44,192 nt of DNA. Origin: JBKPNX01 sp046732855 (lineage in GTDB: Bacteria > Pseudomonadota > Alphaproteobacteria > Geminicoccales > Geminicoccaceae). Of the stretch, positions 25,362-36,130 are shown in pieces. The position numbers and the translations under genes were made by a program. The stretch's first letter is position 1; every line of letters starts with the position of its first letter. Below the pieces are notes generated by a model. It saw only the letters and a program-made list of their open reading frames with translations, searched no databases and had not been told where the DNA came from. Location: NCBI GenBank assembly GCA_046732855.1, contig JBKPNX010000038.1, forward strand, positions 1 to 44,192, written 5' to 3'.

Positions 25362-26501
25362 ATGCAGAAAAACGTCGTGATCGCCGGTTTTGCCCGCTCG
25401 CCGTTCCATTTCGCCCACAAGGGCGCGCTGACCAGGGTCCGGCCGGATGACCTTGCGGCGCAGGTGGTCGAGGCGCTGATCGCCCGGACCGGCGTTGCGG
25501 CCGAGGATATCGAGGACGTGATCGTCGGCTGCGCGTTCCCGGAGGGTGAGCAGGGCATGAACATGGCGCGGCTGATCGCGCTGCTGGCGCATCTGCCGAT
25601 CACCACGGCGGGCACCACGGTCAACCGCTTCTGCGGCTCCTCGATGCAGGCGATTCACATGGCGGCGGGCGCGATCCAGCTGGATGCCGGCGAGGTGTTC
25701 GTGTGCGCGGGCGTCGAATCGATGACCCGGGTGCAGATCGGCGGCTTCAATTTCCTGCCGAACCCGCGCCTCGTGGACGAATATGCCCCGGCCTACATGA
25801 GCATGGGCGAAACCGCGGAGAACGTTGCCAGGCGTTATCAGATCACCCGGGACGATCAGGAAGCGTTCGCCGTCCAGAGTCACGCCAAGGCGGCCGCTGC
25901 CCAGGCCGCGGGCAAATTCGCCGACGAGATCGTGCCGATCAGGCGCAACGGCGAGTCGATCGAGCAGGACGGCTGCATTCGTCCCGGCACCTCAAAGGAG
26001 GCTTTGGCGGGGCTGAAGCTGGCGCTCGACGAGCACGGTACGGTCACCGCAGGCACCTCCTCGCCGCTGACCGACGGCGCCGCGGCGGTGCTGGTGTGCA
26101 CCGAAGACTACGCTGCGAAGCACGGGCTCGACGTGCTGGCGCGCATCCGGAGCGTGGCGGTCGCCGGCTGCGCCGCCGAGGTCATGGGCATCGGACCGGT
26201 CGCGGCGACGCGCAAAGCGCTGGCGCGCGCCGGCCTCGAGATCGGCGACATCGAGCTGGTCGAGCTGAACGAGGCGTTCGCCTCGCAGGCGATCGCCTGC
26301 GTGCGCGACCTGATGATCGACCCCGACACGTTGAACGTCGACGGCGGCGCGCTCGCGCTCGGCCATCCGCTGGGCGCGACCGGCGCGCGCATCACCGGCA
26401 AGGCGGCGGCGATCATGAAGCGCGACGGCCGCCGCTATGCGCTCGCCACCCAGTGCATCGGCGGCGGCCAGGGCATCGCGACCGTGCTGGAGGCGGTCTG
26501 A
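25362..26501 (+). CDS. Acetyl-CoA acyltransferase (thiolase), beta-oxidation
   Basis: The 379-residue thiolase cleaves 3-ketoacyl-CoA with CoA. The nucleophile is Cys91 in NRFCGSSMQAIHMA; GHPLGATGARI contains the catalytic histidine and CIGGGQGIA the second cysteine. The start at 25362 is chosen because AAGGGGG precedes it and the protein begins with the family N-terminus (VVIAGFARSPF); an upstream in-frame ATG at 25290 adds low-quality sequence. It is the first of three tightly packed genes: its stop shares a base with the next start (TGATG). This order fits the fatty-acid degradation operon of alphaproteobacteria and bacilli. Confidence 0.93.
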   Translation: MQKNVVIAGFARSPFHFAHKGALTRVRPDDLAAQVVEALIARTGVAAEDIEDVIVGCAFPEGEQGMNMARLIALLAHLPITTAGTTVNRFCGSSMQAIHMAAGAIQLDAGEVFVCAGVESMTRVQIGGFNFLPNPRLVDEYAPAYMSMGETAENVARRYQITRDDQEAFAVQSHAKAAAAQAAGKFADEIVPIRRNGESIEQDGCIRPGTSKEALAGLKLALDEHGTVTAGTSSPLTDGAAAVLVCTEDYAAKHGLDVLARIRSVAVAGCAAEVMGIGPVAATRKALARAGLEIGDIELVELNEAFASQAIACVRDLMIDPDTLNVDGGALALGHPLGATGARITGKAAAIMKRDGRRYALATQCIGGGQGIATVLEAV

Positions 26502-28822
26502 TGGCGATCGAGCGGGCGGCGGTGCTCGGCGCCGGCGTGATGGGCTCCGGCATCGCGGCGCAGATCGCGAATGCCGGCGTCCCGGTCCTGCTGCTCGACG
26601 TCGTGCCCGACGGCGCGGCCGATCGCAACGCGCTCGCGAGCGGCGCGCTGGAGCGCATGCAGAAAGCGGATCCCGCGCCGTTCATGAGCCGCCAGGCCGC
26701 GCGTCTGGTCACCCCGGGCAATCTCGAGGACGATCTGGCCAAGCTCGGCGACGTGGACTGGATCGTCGAAGCGGTGGTCGAGAAGCTCGAGGTGAAGCGC
26801 GCGCTCTATGGCCGGCTCGAAGGTGTCAGGAAGCGCGGCTCGATCGTGTCGTCCAACACCTCGACCTTGCCGCTCGCGCGCCTGACCGAGGGCCTGCCCC
26901 AAAGCTTCGCGCGCGATTTCCTGATCACCCACTTCTTCAATCCGCCGCGCTACATGCGCCTGCTGGAGATCGTACGGGGCCCCAAGACGCGGCGCGACGC
27001 CGCGGAGGTGCTCGCCGATTTCGCCGACCGCCGCCTCGGCAAGAGCGTGGTCCTGTGCAAGGACACGCCCGGGTTCATCGCGAATCGCATCGGCAGCTAC
27101 TGGATGCAGGCGGCGCTCGCAGCAGCATTCAAGATGGGCGTGCCCGTCGAGGAGGCCGATGCCGTGCTCGGCCGCCCGCTCGGCATCCCCAAGACCGGGA
27201 TCTTCGGGCTCGCCGATCTGGTCGGGATCGATCTTCTGCCCCACGTCGCCGTCAGCCTGCGCGCGGCGCTGCCGCCGGACGACCCGTTCCACGAGGTCGA
27301 CCGCGAGTGGCCGCTGATCGCCCGGCTGATCGAGACCGGCTACACCGGGCGCAAGGGCAAGGGTGGCTTCTACCGCCTGAACCGGGCGGACGGGCAGCGG
27401 GTCAAGGAGGCGATCGACATCAAGACCGGCAGGTATCACGTCGCCGACAAGCCGCGCCTGGAGTGCGTCGCCGCGGCGAAAGCCGGCCCGCGCGCCCTGC
27501 TCGAGAGCGACGAGCGCGCCGCGCGCTACGCCTGGCGGGTGATGAGCCGCACGCTCGCCTACGCCTGCTCGCTGGTCCCCGAGATCGCCGACGACATCGC
27601 CGCGGTCGATGGCGCGATGCGCCTCGGCTACAACTGGAAATGGGGACCGTTCGAGCTGCTCGACCGCATCGGCCCGGCGTGGTTCCGCGACCGGCTCGCG
27701 GCGGAGGGCATCGCCGCGCCGCCGCTCCTGGAGGAGGTGGGGGATCGCACCTTCTACCGCGCCGAGGAAGGACGGCTGCAGCACATGTCGGTCGGCGGCG
27801 ACTACGCCGATGTCGCGCGGCCGGACGGGGTCCTGCTGCTCGCGGACGTCAAGCGGCGCAGCAGGCCGATCGCGAAGAACGGCTCGGCGTCCTTGTGGGA
27901 CATCGGCGACGGGGTGGCCTGCCTCGAGTTCCACAGCAAGATGAACGCGATCGATCCGGACACGCTGGATCTGGTCGACAAGGCGGTCGGGATCGTCGCC
28001 AAGAACTTTAAGGCTCTCGTCGTCCACAACGAGGGCGAGAACTTCTCGGTCGGCGCCAATGTCGGCATCGCGCTGTTCGCGGCCAACGTCGCCGCCTGGC
28101 CGATGATCGAGGACATGGTCGCCAAAGGGCAGAAGGTCTACCGCAAGCTGAAGCACGCGCCGTTTCCCGTGGTCGCCGCGCCGTTCGGCATGACGCTCGG
28201 CGGCGGCTGCGAGGTCTGCCTGAACGCCGATGCGGTGCAGGCGCACGCCGAGACCTACATCGGCCTGGTCGAGACCGGGGTCGGCGTGGTGCCGGCTTGG
28301 ACCGGATCGACCGAGCTCCTGACCCGCTGGGTGCAGAGCAGGAAGCGCCCGGGCGGGCCGCTGCCGCCGCTCGCCCAGGCGTTCGAGACGATCGGCATGG
28401 CCAAGGTGGCGAAGTCCGCGTTCGAGGCGAAGGAGCTGTTGTTCCTGCGCGAGGGCGACGGCATCACCATGAACCGCGACCGCCTGCTCGCCGACGCCAA
28501 GGCCAAAGCGCTCGCCCTTGTGGAGGGCTACCGCGCGCCCGAGAAAGCGGTGATCTCGTTGCCGGGACGGAGCGCCCGGCTCGCCATGCAGATCGTGGTC
28601 GATGGCCTGCGCCTGCGCGGGGCCGCGACCCCGCACGACGAGGTCGTGGCCGATCAGCTCGCGGTGGTGCTCTCGGGCGGCGATACCGACGTCACGGCGA
28701 CCGTGACCGACGACGATCTGCTGCGGCTCGAGCGCGAGGCGTTCATGACCCTGATCAGGCACCCGGCGACGCTCGCCCGCCTCGAGCACATGCTCGAGAC
28801 CGGCAAGCCGCTTCGGAACTGA
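26501..28822 (+). CDS. FadN-type 3-hydroxyacyl-CoA dehydrogenase/enoyl-CoA hydratase
   Basis: The 773-residue bifunctional enzyme performs the hydration and NAD-dependent oxidation steps of beta-oxidation. The dehydrogenase comes first: VLGAGVMGSGIAAQIANAG (residues 8-26), SNTSTLPLARL, THFFNPPRYMRLLEIV, then KDTPGFIANRIG. The crotonase domain is C-terminal: FSVGANVGIALFA, TLGGGCEVCLNAD and GLVETGVGVVPAWTGS with a catalytic glutamate. This dehydrogenase-first order is that of FadN, the reverse of Escherichia coli FadB/FadJ. The start overlaps the thiolase stop by one base; the next gene begins 13 bp after the stop. Confidence 0.93.
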   Translation: MAIERAAVLGAGVMGSGIAAQIANAGVPVLLLDVVPDGAADRNALASGALERMQKADPAPFMSRQAARLVTPGNLEDDLAKLGDVDWIVEAVVEKLEVKRALYGRLEGVRKRGSIVSSNTSTLPLARLTEGLPQSFARDFLITHFFNPPRYMRLLEIVRGPKTRRDAAEVLADFADRRLGKSVVLCKDTPGFIANRIGSYWMQAALAAAFKMGVPVEEADAVLGRPLGIPKTGIFGLADLVGIDLLPHVAVSLRAALPPDDPFHEVDREWPLIARLIETGYTGRKGKGGFYRLNRADGQRVKEAIDIKTGRYHVADKPRLECVAAAKAGPRALLESDERAARYAWRVMSRTLAYACSLVPEIADDIAAVDGAMRLGYNWKWGPFELLDRIGPAWFRDRLAAEGIAAPPLLEEVGDRTFYRAEEGRLQHMSVGGDYADVARPDGVLLLADVKRRSRPIAKNGSASLWDIGDGVACLEFHSKMNAIDPDTLDLVDKAVGIVAKNFKALVVHNEGENFSVGANVGIALFAANVAAWPMIEDMVAKGQKVYRKLKHAPFPVVAAPFGMTLGGGCEVCLNADAVQAHAETYIGLVETGVGVVPAWTGSTELLTRWVQSRKRPGGPLPPLAQAFETIGMAKVAKSAFEAKELLFLREGDGITMNRDRLLADAKAKALALVEGYRAPEKAVISLPGRSARLAMQIVVDGLRLRGAATPHDEVVADQLAVVLSGGDTDVTATVTDDDLLRLEREAFMTLIRHPATLARLEHMLETGKPLRN

Positions 28823-28835
28823 CGGAGCTGCCGCC

Positions 28836-30629
<1,794 letters not shown>

Positions 30630-31164
30630 CTGGCAAGGCACGGGCGCTGGCGCCTGATCGCTCCACCCGCACATAACCGGGTTGAACCGCGCATTGCTTC
30701 GACCGGCGCCTTGAACCACGCGATCGGCGCCGGACACCCGCGGGCGCGGAGCACGAGGCGTGGCTTCCGTGCTGACGGCGTGGCATTTGCATCACAATCG
30801 CGAGCGCACCGCCCGCGGCGCCGCGGCAGGACCTTGACGGCTCGCCCTGCGATATGGGAATGGCGCAGCGATTTGGCGTTGGGCCCGCCCCAGGCTGGTC
30901 TGCCGCCGCTCAGCAAGGAAAGCGCCATGTTAACCGCAATACCTCGGATCGCCGATCACGTGAATTGCCGCTCCCGTTGATGGCAGCGACCGCGTCCTTG
31001 GCGCGATCCAGCCCGGCTCCGGGTCCTCATCTAGCCGGGTGATCCAGTTCACATTCGCACCGAGGGCGCGGAGCTAGGGTCTCTCCGTCGCCAACCAGAA
31101 AGTGGCCGAGGCACCTCGCTCAGCGTGGCTGGTGGCAGCTGCGTTGCTCGCAATGGAGTGTCCG
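30630..31164. other. Intergenic gap after the beta-oxidation operon
   Basis: This 535-bp gap lies between two plus-strand genes. Several short frames exist (for example plus 30854 and minus 30928), but none has family resemblance or a convincing ribosome-binding site. A possible short inverted repeat (GGCGCTGGCGCC near 30645) follows the operon. The last 100 bp should contain the sulfatase promoter, but I cannot place it confidently. Confidence 0.4.
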
Positions 31165-32688
31165 ATGTCATTATTTGCGCCGCGCGCGTGGCTTCGACCG
31201 GCCCTGCTCGCGGTCCTCGTCATCGGGCTGAGCCAGATCCCAGGCTCGGCCGGCGCTACGCCCGTCGCCCCGCGGCAGCCGAACATCGTGCTGATCCTGA
31301 CCGACGACGAGGATCTCGCGCTGCACCAGTTCATGCCCAAGACCAAGGCGCTGCTCGAGGATCGCGGCACGACGTTCGACCATTTCTTCGTGAGCTATTC
31401 GTTCTGCTGCCCGTCCCGCGCCTCGATCCTGCGCGGGCAGTACGCGCACAATACGCACATCGTCGGCAACGAGCAGCCGTGGGGCGGGTTCGAAAAGTTC
31501 CGCCAGCTCGGGCTCGAGGAATCGACCATTGCCACCTGGCTGCAGGGCGCCGGCTACCACACCGCGATGGTCGGCAAGTACCTGAACCGCTACGCCCCCG
31601 AGCGGGACGGCGTGCCGCCCGGATGGGACGAATGGTACGTCGGCGGCAATGCGCATCCAAGCTACGAGTACACGCTCAACGAGAACGGCCGGATCGTCGC
31701 CTATGACCACCAGCCCCGGGACTATCTGAACGACGTGCTGACCGACAAGGCGGTCCAGGTGATCCGCAAGGCCGGCGCCGCCGGGCAGCCGTTCTTCGTC
31801 TACGTGCTGCCGTACACGCCGCACAGCCCCTCGGTCGCGGCGCCGCGGCACGTGGACCTGTTCGCGCGCGCTACGTTGCCGCGCACGCCCGCCTTCGACG
31901 AGGCCGATGTCGGCGACAAGCCCGACTTCGTCCGCCGCCTGCCGCCCCTCGATGACGAGCACGTCCGCCGGCTCGAGGACGAGTACCGGCGGCGCCTCGC
32001 GTCGCTGCAGGCGGTCGACGACATGGTCGAGCGCGTCGTCGGCGCGCTCGAGGCCGTCGGCGCGCTCGACGACACCTACGTCATCTACAGCTCGGACAAC
32101 GGCTTCCATCTGGGCGAGCACCGCCTGCCGGCCGGCAAGGACTTCGCCTACGAGGAGGACATCCGCGTGCCGGCGATCGTGCGCGGGCCGGGCGTACCGG
32201 CGGGCCAGCGGATCGAGGCCATGGTCCTGAACAGCGATTTCGCCCCGACCTTCGCCGAGATCGCCGGGATCGCGGCACCGGCCTTCGTCGACGGGCGCTC
32301 CTTCCTGCCGCTGTTCGACAACCCGAAGCAGGCGTGGCGCGAGAGCTTCCTGCTCGAGCGCCGCCAGCTGGAGCAGCAGTACGTCGAGCTCGCCGAGCAG
32401 CTCGGCATGACGGCCGAACAGATCGACCGGGCGGCGCCGTTCGATGCGATCCGCACGGCAGGGTGGACCTACGTCGAATACGGCACGGGCGAGCGCGAGC
32501 TGTACGACCTCGCGCGCGATCCGCACCAGCTCGACAACGTGGTCGAGACCGCCGATCCCGCGCTCGTGGCCGCGCTCGCGGCGCGCCTTGCCGAGCTGCG
32601 CACCTGCGCCGGCGCCGAATGCCGGCGGCTCGAGGATCTGCCCCTCATGGATGAATCATCGCCGCAACTCGCGGCGCAGCCGCAGTGA
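31165..32688 (+). CDS. Secreted sulfatase with CCPSR motif
   Basis: The 507-residue product carries a Sec signal (MSLFAPRAWLRPALLAVLVI through SAGATP). The ATG at 31165 is preferred to one at 31153 because GGAG lies six bases upstream of it. Metal ligands are in NIVLILTDDEDL, and the formylglycine motif is C81-C-P-S-R, the canonical C-x-P-S-R. Further blocks are MVGKYLN, FFVYVLPYTPHSP and YSSDNGFHLGEHRLP, with EEDIRVPAIVRGPGV. It resembles N-acetylglucosamine-6-sulfatase-like enzymes more than the sulfatase at 2431. The FGE at the start of the window could mature it. Substrate assignment is tentative. Confidence 0.92.
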   Translation: MSLFAPRAWLRPALLAVLVIGLSQIPGSAGATPVAPRQPNIVLILTDDEDLALHQFMPKTKALLEDRGTTFDHFFVSYSFCCPSRASILRGQYAHNTHIVGNEQPWGGFEKFRQLGLEESTIATWLQGAGYHTAMVGKYLNRYAPERDGVPPGWDEWYVGGNAHPSYEYTLNENGRIVAYDHQPRDYLNDVLTDKAVQVIRKAGAAGQPFFVYVLPYTPHSPSVAAPRHVDLFARATLPRTPAFDEADVGDKPDFVRRLPPLDDEHVRRLEDEYRRRLASLQAVDDMVERVVGALEAVGALDDTYVIYSSDNGFHLGEHRLPAGKDFAYEEDIRVPAIVRGPGVPAGQRIEAMVLNSDFAPTFAEIAGIAAPAFVDGRSFLPLFDNPKQAWRESFLLERRQLEQQYVELAEQLGMTAEQIDRAAPFDAIRTAGWTYVEYGTGERELYDLARDPHQLDNVVETADPALVAALAARLAELRTCAGAECRRLEDLPLMDESSPQLAAQPQ

Positions 32689-32890
32689 GCGGCACCGGTA
32701 GCGATCGGATCTGGCTGTCCTGACCGCGAGCACCACCGCCTCGCCAGCATGGCGCTGCCGCCGGCCCGGCACCCGCCGCTGCGGCACTGACTATCGGGAT
32801 CTCATACTCGACGATAGAGGCTGCATTTGCTTCCTCGACGGCCCACGGTGGCGGGGTTGCCGGATCGCCGGCACGTGGGCCAGACCCCCT

Positions 32891-33772
32891 CTATCTCTCG
32901 TTTGTTATCACGGCATTGATTTCCCGAGCGAGCTCTTCCACTCCATCTTGGAACCGCCGAGCGGCAATGTTCGCAAGCAACGGCAACCTTGATCTTACTT
33001 CTTCGCTGCTCACATCAATCCAGATCGGCAGAATCAGTTTCTTTTTGCCTTCAGCAATTTGCCGATTGATGAGCGCGCGCATCTCGTGGTTCGCCCACGC
33101 CTTATTCTCCAAGAACCTCTTGCTCACGAGGATGATGGCAAACTTGCATTCGGCGAGTCCCCGCTCGATCTTCTCGACCAAATCCTCGCCGATTCGGATG
33201 CTATACTTGTCGTAAAAGATCTTTAGCGGCATGCGCGCGAGCTGCTCGTAGAGCGGATCGCCAAACTCCGGCTTGTCGCGGTGGTCGTGGCAGATGAACG
33301 CGTCGGGTTTGGCCTCTCCCCACTGCATCGCCCACCTCTCGTCGTCGATGATGACAGCTTCAAGCTGATGCTGTTTGAACGCTTCTCTGATCAAATCGCG
33401 GCGTCGCTGTAGAACATCGGTCAAGATGTAGATCTTAGACGTGAAAACGCAATTGGCTAGACTGCCTGGATCACGGACGATGGGGTTGATGTTGTCGAAC
33501 CTTATCTCTATGCCGCTGAGCAACTCATTCAGATGTTCGATCAACGAGTTGTTCTGTAGCCCTGACGGACATTCTTGCCCGAAGCTAGGCGTCATGACGA
33601 ACGCATGCTTGTAGTTTTCGTCGAAGTTAATGAACCAACCGATTCTGCAGGGCTTTTTTTCGGTAGCGCCATCCAGGCCGTCAATCACCCCGTCCCCATG
33701 CAATCTGAAGGCGGACCGGCCCCGCAGGATGAAATCCGCTCGTCGCGACAACTCGTCGATCGTGACTGACAT
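32891..33772 (-). CDS. Solitary TIR-domain protein with unassigned N-terminal domain
   Basis: The start at 33772 is chosen because AGGAG lies seven bases upstream; a 60-residue extension to 33952 is GC-rich and unlike the rest. The 293-residue product has a C-terminal TIR domain (about 155-290): AFICHDHRDK, IFYDKYSIRIGEDLVEKIERGL, AIILVSKRFLENKAWANHEMRAL, LILPIWIDVSSEEV. The Glu in WANHEMRAL is at the catalytic position of NAD-cleaving TIR domains. The N-terminal 150 residues (RIGWFINFDENYKHAFVMTP; FTSKIYILTDVLQRRRDLI) match no domain I know and may be a sensor. Hand counts of two lines inside the gene give 52 and 58 percent GC, well below its neighbours, which suggests recent transfer. A likely antiphage function is inference. 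Confidence 0.85.
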   Translation of the reverse strand: MSVTIDELSRRADFILRGRSAFRLHGDGVIDGLDGATEKKPCRIGWFINFDENYKHAFVMTPSFGQECPSGLQNNSLIEHLNELLSGIEIRFDNINPIVRDPGSLANCVFTSKIYILTDVLQRRRDLIREAFKQHQLEAVIIDDERWAMQWGEAKPDAFICHDHRDKPEFGDPLYEQLARMPLKIFYDKYSIRIGEDLVEKIERGLAECKFAIILVSKRFLENKAWANHEMRALINRQIAEGKKKLILPIWIDVSSEEVRSRLPLLANIAARRFQDGVEELAREINAVITNER

Positions 33773-33953
33773 ACCGCAACTCCTGCGTCCTGCCGACCCA
33801 CGCCGGGCGAGCCTCTTATCCAAAGCGAAAATCGTCCTGGTCCACTGCACTAAGGCGTGAGAAAATTCAACCTCGTCGAAGTCGCGCGAGCTGGCGCCCA
33901 ACCACCCCTTTTCGAGGTGCGGCGCCGGATTCCCACCCTGACACGGCGACATT

Positions 33954-34145
33954 GATGACGGGTTAAGGTTAGCGCAGGGTTAACGCGGCACGGCGGTCGC
34001 TTGCGCGCGGGCGCTCTCCGTTCCGGCACGCCTTTCCTGGACAATATTCCTAAGATCCGCTACACTGTCGGATTGTGGAGGTCGGCCGTCCGAGGTCTCC
34101 GCCACAGCCCTCCAGACAGTACCCCATCAGCTAAGGAACCCCGTC
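33954..34145 (+). repeat. Upstream block shared with copy A (copy B)
   Basis: The 23-bp TTAA element at 33962-33984 and the 16-mer CTGGACAATATTCCTA at 34037-34052 occur here in the same order and orientation relative to the gene as at 1812-1888, with GGCCGTCCG closer to the start. These islands are separated by diverged bases, so they are either constrained or the remains of one duplicated unit. This is the presumed promoter and leader region of the gene at 34146. Confidence 0.7.
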
Positions 34146-34919
34146 ATGTCGAGTGCAACCGCCGCGCCGCGCGCGGCCGGTCCCGTCAGCAATGCGCGTG
34201 CTGAAGCCAGCCACCAGAACGGCGCCAGGTCGCGCGGGCCGAGGACGCCCGAGGGCAAGGCGCGCTCGGCGCGGAATGCGCTGAGGCATGGCCTGCGCGC
34301 GCAGAAGCATCTGGTGTTGCCGGAGGAGGACGGCGCCGAGTTCGCCGCGCTCGAGGCCGCGCTGGTCGAGGAGCTCGCGCCGGTCGGCGCGCTCCAGGCC
34401 GTGCTCGCGCGCCGCGTCGCGGTCGCGGCGTGGCGCCTCGCGCGGGCGGACCGGATTGAGGCCGAGCTGTTCGAGGAGCACCGGATCGCGGACGGCGGGC
34501 TCGGGCTCGCGCTGATCCGCGACGGCAACGGCACGCGCTCGTTCGAGACATTGCTGCGCTATCGCGGCGCGGCGATGGCCGAGTTCTGGCGCGCGCTCCG
34601 CACCCTCAAGGCGCTCCAGGCCGAGCAGGCCGCGCTGGCGGGGCAGACGGCCGAGACCGCTCCCGCCCTGGCGGCGCCCCCGCTCCGACCCGCGCCGCGG
34701 CCGCCTCTCGCCGATCGCGCGCCACCGAACGAACCCGAGCACGGGGCGCTGCCCCGACCACAATACCTTACAAGCGCGCCGCTTACGCCCGGCGCCCTGC
34801 ACGAGCCGGCCGCGCCCTGGCGGCCGAACGAACCCGAGACCAGGCCGGCCGAGCCCCAGCCGCCCGCGCCATTCCCATCAGGCGGCGCCGCGGCTCAGCG
34901 CAGCACGAGGCCCCAGTAG
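34146..34919 (+). CDS. Intact copy B of the 'TPEGK' hypothetical protein family
   Basis: The 257-residue protein has an N-terminal basic block (ARSEAS-like ARAEASHQNGARSRG, then PRTPEGKARSARNALRHGL), an acidic helix-rich centre (LPEEDGAEFAALEAALVEEL, then VLARRVAVAAWRLARADRIE), and a conserved segment GNGTRSFETLLRYRGAAMAEFWRALRTL. The last 80 residues are Pro-rich with two PNEPE repeats. Family members with the SRGP-TPEGK-RS-NA-HG motif recur in many alphaproteobacteria, often in several copies, and have no known function; the basic block could bind nucleic acid. The last 25 bases run antisense into the 3' end of mch. Copy A at 0.9-1.7 kb is a broken paralogue. Confidence 0.75.
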   Translation: MSSATAAPRAAGPVSNARAEASHQNGARSRGPRTPEGKARSARNALRHGLRAQKHLVLPEEDGAEFAALEAALVEELAPVGALQAVLARRVAVAAWRLARADRIEAELFEEHRIADGGLGLALIRDGNGTRSFETLLRYRGAAMAEFWRALRTLKALQAEQAALAGQTAETAPALAAPPLRPAPRPPLADRAPPNEPEHGALPRPQYLTSAPLTPGALHEPAAPWRPNEPETRPAEPQPPAPFPSGGAAAQRSTRPQ

Positions 34920-35944
34920 TCGAAATCGAGCACCACCTCGGACAGGTACCTGCCGTCGGGGTCGCGGTGCGGGAAATCATGGCACGGCCGGTCCTTGGTC
35001 GCGACCAGGCGCAGGCGCAGCGCGCCGAGATCCGGATGACCCGGCAGCTCGGCTTTGTCCAGGACCTCCGACCAAGCGTAGACGGTGTCGCCCGCGAACA
35101 CCGGATGGACGTGCGTGCCGGCGTTGATCGCGGCGATGTGCAGGACGTTGCCGAGCCCGTCGAAGGACAGTGCCCGCGCGATGCTGAGGACATGGCCGCC
35201 GTAGACCAGACAGCGGCCGAACCGGCCGGCGCGCCCCTCCTGGGCGTTGAAGTGCACGCGCGCGGGATTCTGGTACAGCCGGGTCGCGAGGCGGTGCTCC
35301 GCCTCCTCGATCGTCATGCCGTCGACGTGGTCGATCCGCTCGCCGACCTCGTAGCTGTCGTAGCGGTACAGCGAGCCCGCGAGCACCCGGTCGAAGTGGC
35401 GCGGCCGCAGCCCCGGCGGGACGCTCAGGCGGGCCGCGGCGACGTGGTCGGCCAACTCGGGCAGCACCGGCTCGGGCGCCGGGCTCGCCGGATCGCGCTT
35501 GGCGACCATGACCCAGCGCACGAACTCGAGGATCTCGCGGCCATCGTCCTTGGTCGCGCGCGTGCGCACGTACACCGTGCCCGCCTTGCCGCTCGAGTTC
35601 TCCTTGAGGCCGATCACCCTGGAAGTGGCGGTCAGCGTGTCGCCGGGGTAGAGCAGCGCGCCGAACCGACCGTCGGCGTAACCGAGGTTGGCGATGGCGT
35701 TGAGCGACACGTCCGGCACGCTGCGTCCGAACGCCAGATGGAAGGTCAGCAGATCGTCGAGCGGCGGCCGCGGCAGTCCGGCCATGCGCGCGAGCGTGGC
35801 CGAGCAGTGCACGGCGAACCTGGAGCCGGTCAGCGCCAAGTACAAGGTGGCATCGCTCTCCGTCACCGTGCGCGGCGTGGCGTGCAGGATCTCCTGGCCG
35901 ACCGTGAAATCCTCGAAGAAGTTGCCCTGAGTGGTCTTGCTCAT
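34895..35944 (-). CDS. mch: Mesaconyl-CoA hydratase (ethylmalonyl-CoA pathway)
   Basis: The 349-residue double-hotdog MaoC-type enzyme hydrates mesaconyl-CoA to beta-methylmalyl-CoA. Diagnostic blocks are GNFFEDFTVGQEILHATPRT, LTFHLAFGRSVPDVSLNAIA, NLGYADGRFGALLYPGDTL and VRWVMVAKRDPASPAPE in the first half, and YQNPARVHFN with GGHVLSIARAL in the second. The length matches characterised Mch proteins of about 345 residues. A start at 35944 (MSKTTQGNFF) fits the family N-terminus better than 35956. The CitE-like enzyme that would act on the product or on malyl-CoA lies 680 bp away on the same strand, with an oppositely oriented small gene in between. The 3' end overlaps copy B by 25 bp. Confidence 0.92.
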   Translation of the reverse strand: MSKTTQGNFFEDFTVGQEILHATPRTVTESDATLYLALTGSRFAVHCSATLARMAGLPRPPLDDLLTFHLAFGRSVPDVSLNAIANLGYADGRFGALLYPGDTLTATSRVIGLKENSSGKAGTVYVRTRATKDDGREILEFVRWVMVAKRDPASPAPEPVLPELADHVAAARLSVPPGLRPRHFDRVLAGSLYRYDSYEVGERIDHVDGMTIEEAEHRLATRLYQNPARVHFNAQEGRAGRFGRCLVYGGHVLSIARALSFDGLGNVLHIAAINAGTHVHPVFAGDTVYAWSEVLDKAELPGHPDLGALRLRLVATKDRPCHDFPHRDPDGRYLSEVVLDFDYWGLVLR

Positions 35945-36130
35945 GTCTGGTTCCAACTGCGCCGGGAGATCTGGCAGAGGACGTCGATCTCAACTTTGGG
36001 GCGACAATCCATTTACTGGACAGCGCATCTCGCTGCGTGTAAGCCGAAACCAGCTACTTTCAGCGCTCTTCCGGCGCGCTCCGCGTCGGGCGGGATGATA
36101 CGGCCAATCAGGCCCGAAAGGCCATCGAAA

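Noticed and set aside
30854..31042. Short frames in the gap before the second sulfatase
   Set aside because: No ribosome-binding site or family resemblance; composition like random high-GC DNA.
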